DNA from: Bacteroidales bacterium
GTDB lineage: Bacteria > Bacteroidota > Bacteroidia > Bacteroidales > Muribaculaceae
Assembly (NCBI GenBank): GCA_014800895.1
Contig: JAAVFG010000017.1
Span: 72,650-121,402 of the forward strand
Length of the DNA stretch: 48,753 nucleotides
Direction: 5' to 3'
Shown: one piece after another, positions 44,501-48,753 of the stretch
Layout: every line of letters begins with the position of its first letter
How positions within the stretch are numbered: position 1 is the first letter of the stretch
Position numbers and translations under genes: made by a program
The notes under the pieces: generated by a model
What the model was told of the DNA's origin: nothing
What the model saw: only the letters and a program-made list of their open reading frames with translations
Databases searched by the model: none

Positions 44501-46074
44501 TTTGTGACCTGTGCGAACTGCTGGCGGAAATAATTGAAGAAACGCTGTGGTTTAGAAGACAATACTGCCGGAGGAGCATCATTGCCCATTGAGGCGACAG
44601 GTTCCTGAGAATTGACCGTCATAGGCTTGATGATCTTCTCTATATCCTCTTTGTCATAACCGAATGCCACCATCTGGCGCTCTTTGTCCTCTACATCGTG
44701 AGTGACTTTACGCCCGCTTTTCAGATTACTGAGCACTATGCGGTTCTCATTGATCCATTCGCTATAGGGATGTTCGTTGGCAAGAGTATTCTTGATTTCA
44801 CGGTCGATGAGGATACGCCCCTCTTCAGTGTCGACCATTATGATTTTCCCGGGTTTGAGACGCTCCTTATGTTCCACGTTTGCCGGATCAATATCAAGCA
44901 CGCCCGTTTCGGAAGCTATTATTACCTCCCCCGATTTGGTAACTGTCATACGCGCAGGACGCAGACCGTTGCGGTCGAGCATGCCTCCGGCATATCTTCC
45001 GTCGGAGAAGATGATGGCGGCGGGACCATCCCATGGCGCCATGAAGATGGAGTGATACTCATAGAAGGCGAGCAGCTTGCGGGAGATAGGATTCTGCTCA
45101 TTGCAGCTTTCCGGCACTAACATTGCCAGGGCATGTGGAAGTGACATTCCCGAGCGCACGAAAAATTCAAGAGCGTTGTCAAATGATGCAGAGTCCGACA
45201 TGCCGGGCTGAATCACATGCCCGATATTTTTCATTTCTCCCAATCCATCCGGCTCGATCACCGCCTCGCGGCTTGACATCCAGAAGCGGTTGCCTCGGAT
45301 AGTGTTGATCTCTCCGTTATGTCCTATGAGGCGGAAGGGCTGAGCAAGTCGCCAGGTAGGGAAGGTATTGGTGGAGAAGCGGGAATGTACCAAGGCGATA
45401 GCGCTGGTGAAATAGGGACTCTGCAGGTCAAGGAAGTATTGACGGAGCTGAGTTGACGACAGCATACCTTTATAAATAAGGGTACGTGTAGACAGCGACA
45501 CGATATAGCAAGACTCCTTATCATGTATATCTTCTGATTCAAGGACAGCCTCCTCAATCCTCTTGCGGATTACGTAAAGAAGGTTTTCGAGACGCTCGCG
45601 GTTATCGCAGCCGACGATGAAAAGCTGGCGGATAAGGGGTTCTGTGACAAGTGCGTCATGTCCTAAAACAGAAGAATCGACAGGGACATCGCGTGTATGC
45701 ATAAGGAATAAACCCTGTGCCTTGATCTCCTTGTCGATAATCTCTTCAAATTTCTTGCGGTCGTTTTCCTCCTTGGGAAGAAATACCATTCCAACGCCAT
45801 ATCGCCCTTTTTCAGGAACGGGTATACCGTTGAGCAGGATATATTCATGGGGAATCTGGACCATTATTCCGGCACCGTCGCCTGTCTTGTCGTCTGCGCC
45901 CTCAGCTCCACGGTGAGCCATATGTTCAAGCACCGACAGACCCTGGTCTACGATATAATGATGCTTGCTGCCGTCGATTTTTACCACCAGACCTACGCCG
46001 CAGCCATCATGTTCGTAAGTCGGGGAATAGAGGCCCTGCGCCTCAGCCTTCACTAATTTTGAATTTCTAATCAT
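41593..46074 (-). CDS. gltB: Glutamate synthase, large subunit
   Basis: A 1493-aa enzyme that transfers the glutamine amide to 2-oxoglutarate, giving two glutamates. The start MIRNSKLV at 46074 is preferred to an in-frame ATG at 46221, because the promoter (46188-46218) lies between them. A 24-residue propeptide precedes the Ntn-type catalytic Cys25 (HDGCGVGLV). After the amidotransferase and central domains come the FMN-binding/synthase core (ADKILISGCDGGTGASPASS) and the iron-sulfur CX5CX4C motif in GCCMARICHTNNC. The C-terminal GXGXG beta-helix domain (ANDYVGKGLSGGRVIV) ends the protein. No gltD small-subunit gene is adjacent, so the electron donor subunit must be elsewhere or a ferredoxin is used. 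Confidence 0.95.
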   Translation of the reverse strand: MIRNSKLVKAEAQGLYSPTYEHDGCGVGLVVKIDGSKHHYIVDQGLSVLEHMAHRGAEGADDKTGDGAGIMVQIPHEYILLNGIPVPEKGRYGVGMVFLPKEENDRKKFEEIIDKEIKAQGLFLMHTRDVPVDSSVLGHDALVTEPLIRQLFIVGCDNRERLENLLYVIRKRIEEAVLESEDIHDKESCYIVSLSTRTLIYKGMLSSTQLRQYFLDLQSPYFTSAIALVHSRFSTNTFPTWRLAQPFRLIGHNGEINTIRGNRFWMSSREAVIEPDGLGEMKNIGHVIQPGMSDSASFDNALEFFVRSGMSLPHALAMLVPESCNEQNPISRKLLAFYEYHSIFMAPWDGPAAIIFSDGRYAGGMLDRNGLRPARMTVTKSGEVIIASETGVLDIDPANVEHKERLKPGKIIMVDTEEGRILIDREIKNTLANEHPYSEWINENRIVLSNLKSGRKVTHDVEDKERQMVAFGYDKEDIEKIIKPMTVNSQEPVASMGNDAPPAVLSSKPQRFFNYFRQQFAQVTNPPIDPIREELVMSLTSYVGAVRKNILKPSAELCNVVMMPSPIVSDSELDMLRHLQYKGFNTITLPMVFEADGGVKAMESAIEQLCVQAEEAVDKGYNYMVISDRNVNARYAPIPSLLALSAVHHHLVARKKRSQIAIIVESAEVCEVMHVALLMGYGASAVNPYMVFAILKDLVDKKELQLDFDAAEKHYIKAVNKGILKILSKMGISTIRSYRGCALFEALGVSSRLLNRYMGGGVSSVEGIDIEDVTADVLRNHFRAFADMNEEPELSDNGNYSYRKSGELHAWNPPVVKALQQATMKNDYEKFLEYVALVEDKPEAIFLRDLITVQSDRKPIDISEVESEEEIMRRFCTEAMSFGAISKEAHEALAIAMNKIGGMSNTGEGGEDPERNKVRADGTWARSSVKQVASGRFGVDAEYLVNADEIQIKVAQGAKPGEGGQLPGFKVDEVIAKTRHSLPGITLISPPPHHDIYSIEDLAQLIFDLKNLNPEAKISVKLVAESGVGTIAAGVAKAKADKILISGCDGGTGASPASSMKHAGVPVEIGLSEIQQTLVLNNLRGKIIMQVDGQMKSPHDVIVNALLGAEEYGFGTAALIVLGCCMARICHTNNCPKGVATQKPELRKKFIGRYEYLVNYFTFMARSIRERLAAMGYRSIDEIVGRADLLRMKPQPAGSKNSKLDFSRLFYMPALPGEAPLHFETEQDHKMSGVKDSALLQLISQAIDARQPIALGMPIVNTDRSVGAMLSGYITKRFGSEGLPEDSVKLTFTGSAGQSFAAFLCKGVTLKLVGDANDYVGKGLSGGRVIVVPDRDADFEAHRNTIAGNTLLYGATAGELFVNGRVGERFAVRNSGAIAVVEGVGDHACEYMTGGRVVVLGKVGRNFGAGMSGGVAYILNQKGNVDYYVNMDLVELTLLEEEDEIAELKDLIERHVKHTSSKFGKHILENWEEFIPQFIKVTPVEYKKIALGK

Positions 46075-46187
46075 TGACCTTTTATTGTGAAGAAGGAAAA
46101 CATTTGAAGTAGTGCAAACAACTTTTTTCTTTATAGACAAGCATGAGAAAAAGAAAAATTCAAGTGCCTGCTGTAGAAACTTGCTTA

Positions 46188-46218
46188 CAAAAATATAAAA
46201 AATCAATCGCTTTGGCAA
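46188..46218 (-). promoter_or_regulatory. Promoter of gltB
   Basis: Minus-strand TTG (plus 46216-46218) and TATTTTTG (plus 46188-46195) with exactly 20 nt between; leader about 110 nt. Confidence 0.8.
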
Positions 46219-46312
46219 CAAAAAGCAAAATAAAGATGAAAAAATGGTAAACTACCATCTTTCTACAACATGGCGGCAATTTGTTTCTCTACAGCAGTGC
46301 GGATGAATGAAT

Positions 46313-46384
46313 TATTTCAATAGATGCTTTTCCCAGCGGATTAGTTATTAATTCTGTCGCCCATAATAGAGTATTGCGATTGTC
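46313..46384 (-). pseudogene. Orphan 72-bp copy of the tail of the surface-protein gene at 47854
   Basis: 65 of 72 bases match 47965-48036. The minus-strand translation RNTLLWATELITNPLGKASIE parallels RNTLLWETELITDPMGKASIE in the larger gene, in the same orientation. Flanks do not match. It is a relic of a second related gene or of a duplication; the rest of 46219-46450 holds nothing else I can support. Confidence 0.75.
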
Positions 46385-46450
46385 CTTTCATTTTAACTAT
46401 TTCTCTGTCAAGTGTTAACTATTCCAAGATTCAATTTCTGGGTTGCTAAT

Positions 46451-46768
46451 TCAGCGAGTAGCAAATGCTGGTTCAAGAATCTCAAGTTCAAGAGCTGACT
46501 CAATTTTTGAAATAGTTTCAATGGAAAGGTTTTCAGTACCTTTCAAAACTCTTGAAACATATTGCTGAGAACAACCCATACGTTCAGCCAAGGATTTCTG
46601 TGTTAATCCAAGTTCCTCCATTTTGTCGAGCATCATCATAGCGATTCGCTGTGAATATCTAAGCCACGACTTATTTGCATTACGCCACTCAGCCTTCTCC
46701 CTCCACTTCGATGGGGTTTCACTTGAATGGGATTTTAACTTAGATATAATTTCTTCTCGTGTCCTCAT
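46451..46768 (-). CDS. XRE-family HTH antitoxin
   Basis: A 105-aa protein. A C-terminal HTH (about residues 48-95: MEELGLTQKSLAERMGCSQQ, VSRVLKGTENLSIETISKIE) is joined to an N-terminal charged helix region. It is the downstream partner of the split toxin-like gene (14-bp gap), the toxin-first order of HigBA-like modules. It should neutralise the toxin and bind the promoter at 47398-47429. The gene itself is intact. Confidence 0.8.
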   Translation of the reverse strand: MRTREEIISKLKSHSSETPSKWREKAEWRNANKSWLRYSQRIAMMMLDKMEELGLTQKSLAERMGCSQQYVSRVLKGTENLSIETISKIESALELEILEPAFATR

Positions 46769-46782
46769 TTCAGTCTCCTTTC

Positions 46783-47340
46783 TTATCTGATCTCTTTAAG
46801 ATAATCATTAAATGAATCCAAATCTACAATATCATTATCAAGCAAGAAATTTCGGACTTTTTCCATCCGAGCCAGTTCAACTAATGTATGTTCACGTTCC
46901 TGCATGCTACGAGTCAGTTTTATTGCTCCACCCGTGATTATATAGATACCCGGTTCTAACTTGATTGCATAAATACGTAGCCATGAGGCATGGCGATGTG
47001 TATGTCGAAGACGAGCCTTCTCTTTTCCAAGAAGCATCTCTGAAATTCTCTCATTTTCCAATGGCCTGAATATCCCGTCTAAATTTGCATCTGGGGAAAT
47101 GTCCATTATCAGGCATTATAGCCTCTCACTATCCTCTATCGTATCATATATGGCCTGATTAACGTCTGTGATCTTGAAGTACGAAGCCAAGTCGTCTATA
47201 TTTTGCTTAAAAAATGAACGTAACCACACCACATCATTCCATTGATCGAGAATAGTGTCAAGAACATTGTCAAGACAGCTGTCATATCGAACTGCCCAGA
47301 GGTTTCCATTTTCTGTTATGAGATCAAAATTCATATTCAA
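46783..47340 (-). pseudogene. Toxin-like (HigB/RelE-type candidate) gene split by an in-frame TAA
   Basis: Two ORFs (47116-47340 and 46783-47106) are in the same frame, separated only by TAA plus three sense codons (TGC CTG ATA). Read through, the frame is 186 codons including the internal stop, giving a protein of 185 residues. The C-terminal part (LRIYAIKLEPGIYIITGGAI, then KLTRSMQEREHTLVELARME) resembles Bacteroidetes toxin-like proteins paired with XRE antitoxins. One base change (for example CAA to TAA) explains the break. Toxin class is inferred from the HTH neighbour and general pattern. Outcomes: dead toxin, readthrough, or two polypeptides with reinitiation at ATG 47106. Confidence 0.7.
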
Positions 47341-47397
47341 GGATTAACGATAATGGTATAATTTCGTTATGGGCTAAAATATCTGTCAACCACGATG

Positions 47398-47429
47398 CAA
47401 AGATACTAATTATTTTTTTATAAATACAA
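47398..47429 (-). promoter_or_regulatory. Promoter of the toxin-antitoxin unit with overlapping inverted repeat
   Basis: Minus-strand TTG (plus 47427-47429) and TATCTTTG (plus 47398-47405) with 21 nt between. An inverted repeat ACAAC-N6-GTTGT (47426-47441) overlaps the -33 end and could be the antitoxin operator. Confidence 0.65.
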
Positions 47430-47495
47430 CTTAACGGTTGTGTTTGTTCACGCAGTTTTATTATGTTTATCCATTAAGAAACACAATAATAACCT

Positions 47496-47702
47496 TTATT
47501 GAATTTCAGAAAGTTTCATTGGAGCGATTTCAGCACCAAACAGTGCAAGAACCTGGTTGACTTTATCCAGCCGTAGGGTTTCTTTTCCCTGCTCCATTTC
47601 ACGCACGAAGCGGAGTCCTACCCCGGATTTCTGAGATAGATCAACCTGCGTAAGCCCAAATTCCTTGCGCTTTGCCTTTATATATTTCGCCAAACCAGTC
47701 AT
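47496..47702 (-). CDS. Small XRE/HipB-like HTH protein
   Basis: A 68-aa HTH protein covering a single DNA-binding domain (KEFGLTQVDLSQKSGVGLRF, VREMEQGKETLRLDKVNQVL). This size and sequence pattern matches the HipB-like antitoxins that precede hipA genes in Bacteroidetes, but no hipA follows: the next gene downstream is the split toxin. It is therefore an orphan regulator or the remnant of a hipBA locus. Confidence 0.75.
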   Translation of the reverse strand: MTGLAKYIKAKRKEFGLTQVDLSQKSGVGLRFVREMEQGKETLRLDKVNQVLALFGAEIAPMKLSEIQ

Positions 47703-47706
47703 CTAA

Positions 47707-47865
47707 TACTTAAAAAACGCACACGCCATTTATGTTGAGAAAGTCAACCGACAGAGGGCGAAGGAGCGAATGTTAGCTGACCGCAAGAGAGTGGAAGCCG
47801 ACAAAGCCGTATTTGAGGAACTTAAAGGCATATACATCGGTATTCCAGAAAACTTAATTAGATGA
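47707..47865 (+). pseudogene. Plus-strand coding remnant of an unidentified gene
   Basis: An open frame from 47707 to TGA at 47863-47865 has no good start codon, yet encodes a coherent charged helix (VEKVNRQRAKERMLADRKRV, then EADKAVFEELKGIYIGIPEN). Its end runs into the tail of the minus-strand surface-protein gene, so the two cannot both be original. It looks like the 3' end of a gene joined here by recombination. I do not recognise the family. Confidence 0.4.
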
Positions 47866-48753
47866 AGTAACATTTAACATTATGTCAAATTCTCCCAAGT
47901 TGTGACCTTCCAAAGCCCAGCAAATGCCCTTAATAATAAATGAGGACGTTATATCAGATGTTTTTATTTCAATAGACGCTTTCCCCATCGGATCTGTTAT
48001 TAATTCTGTCTCCCATAATAGAGTATTGCGAATGTCATCTAATCCATACGCCCAATCTTCCTCAGTTGGAATCTCAAAGTTATGTTTGGGGTAAAATCCT
48101 TTGCTTTTCCACAAGCCATTCTTACGAAGAAGTTCTTCTTCTGAATATTTAGGTCCGGTGTATTCAATAATTTTTATATCCACCAGGTAATCTACAAGGT
48201 AATTTCCACCAGTATATTTAACGACAGTATAGCTTTTCCCTTTGACGGGAAGAGAACGTTTGCATGGATTTGTGTCTCCTACTGGATGATGAGTATAACC
48301 GGGGATATAGTCATTCAGGAAAGTTGTGCCATGACCTGCCGGACAGTCACAGACCCAAGCGTTCCCATGCAAAGTTGAAATGCTGTCAAGATACCCTAAA
48401 AGTTTATTCCTTTTGGGGTATCTTCCCGCATGACCCTTGACAACAATTTCCTCCAGTTTTCTAATTCTTCTCCCTGAGAAATCCAGTGAATCAACATTGT
48501 CTGTTACAGAATCCTTCAAATGTATGTTTGGGAAATAAACGTCTTCTGAATGTTCCCGAACCTTATCTATTGAGGAAAATGAATCCTTAAAGTCAAGCTT
48601 CGGTTTCATTTTCTGCCCTGATATCGGTTTCATCAATAACTCCCATCCGAGTGCTGAGGCTATGTCGGAAGGAACCTCAAAGTCGCCATCTTCACTTGTC
48701 TCAACAATATTTAGCGAACCAGTTGTATTGGAAAAATCAAATACGTTGATAAA
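47854..48753 (-). CDS. Large Bacteroidetes surface/regulatory-like protein, C-terminal part, cut by window edge
   Basis: The frame is open to the right edge, so this is the last 299 codons of a larger gene. The visible start TTG at 48636 is not the true start. The final 60 residues (RNTLLWETELITDPMGKASI then SFIIKGICWALEGHNLGEFD) match the closing beta-sandwich of TonB-plug/macroglobulin-like proteins common in Bacteroidetes (pattern R-TL-W-p-i-td--G-a). An earlier segment NAWVCDCPAGHGTTFLNDYI is cysteine-containing and unusual. It probably encodes a periplasmic or surface protein. A partial copy of its tail is at 46313-46384. Confidence 0.65.
   Translation of the reverse strand, partial: FINVFDFSNTTGSLNIVETSEDGDFEVPSDIASALGWELLMKPISGQKMKPKLDFKDSFSSIDKVREHSEDVYFPNIHLKDSVTDNVDSLDFSGRRIRKLEEIVVKGHAGRYPKRNKLLGYLDSISTLHGNAWVCDCPAGHGTTFLNDYIPGYTHHPVGDTNPCKRSLPVKGKSYTVVKYTGGNYLVDYLVDIKIIEYTGPKYSEEELLRKNGLWKSKGFYPKHNFEIPTEEDWAYGLDDIRNTLLWETELITDPMGKASIEIKTSDITSSFIIKGICWALEGHNLGEFDIMLNVTSSN

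Noticed and set aside
46075..46221. N-terminal extension of gltB to the ATG at 46221
   Set aside because: The promoter lies inside it and the catalytic Cys25 propeptide length fits the start at 46074.

Overview
The window looks like a chromosomal piece of a gut Bacteroidales bacterium, most likely Muribaculaceae or a close relative. The evidence is internal: Bacteroidetes-type promoters (TAnnTTTG at -7, often with TTG about 20 bases upstream), no Shine-Dalgarno dependence, GldH, Bacteroidetes-type LptD, head-GIN and ORF6N proteins, a C10 (streptopain-like) protease with a C-terminal sorting-type tail, and paralogous AAA-ATPase/PD-(D/E)XK genes. The genus is inference.

Layout. 1-2540 (minus): a type III restriction-modification locus, with a partial res and a mod gene whose frame is broken at a G7 tract. 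2541-3412: a 22-bp tandem repeat, a strongly structured RNA transcription unit (6S RNA candidate) with its own promoter and terminator, and the promoter and leader of the next operon. 3413-6383 (plus): rplM-rpsI-rpsB-tsf. 6612-10459 (minus): enolase and a secreted C10 protease. 10594-12006 (plus): a RecD/Dda-like helicase. 12050-19666 (minus): a cell-envelope/RNA-metabolism cluster read as coiled-coil (ZapB-like), zapA, rny, ricT, gldH, Xaa-Pro peptidase, CCA-adding enzyme and ORF6N gene. 19754-23311 (minus): lptD followed by a HEPN/MNT (HepT-MntA type) pair. 23623-24874 (minus): a serpin lipoprotein broken at an A9 tract. 25110-25608: a GC-rich repeat island. 25609-31053 (minus): AAA/PD-(D/E)XK gene, HD phosphohydrolase, ilvE, a tiny secreted protein, rpsA. 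31304-37411 (plus): an outer-membrane beta-barrel receptor, an ECF sigma operon ending in a head-GIN lipoprotein, and an M48 protease. 37521-41505: flavodoxin-like protein, NUDIX hydrolase, dicarboxylate symporter, second AAA/PD-(D/E)XK paralogue. 41593-46074 (minus): gltB. 46313-48753: a decayed accessory segment with a toxin-antitoxin pair whose toxin frame carries an in-frame stop, an orphan HTH gene, gene-tail fragments and a partial Bacteroidetes surface protein.

The main themes are housekeeping blocks (translation, glycolysis, nitrogen [12 protein letters not shown]) separated by accessory loci. Three accessory genes are one mutation away from being intact: mod (needs +1 G), serpin (needs -1 A) and the toxin (one stop codon). 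The first two breaks lie in homopolymers and could be phase variation, slippage or sequencing error. The rny-ricT adjacency links an endoribonuclease directly to a homologue of its known partner.
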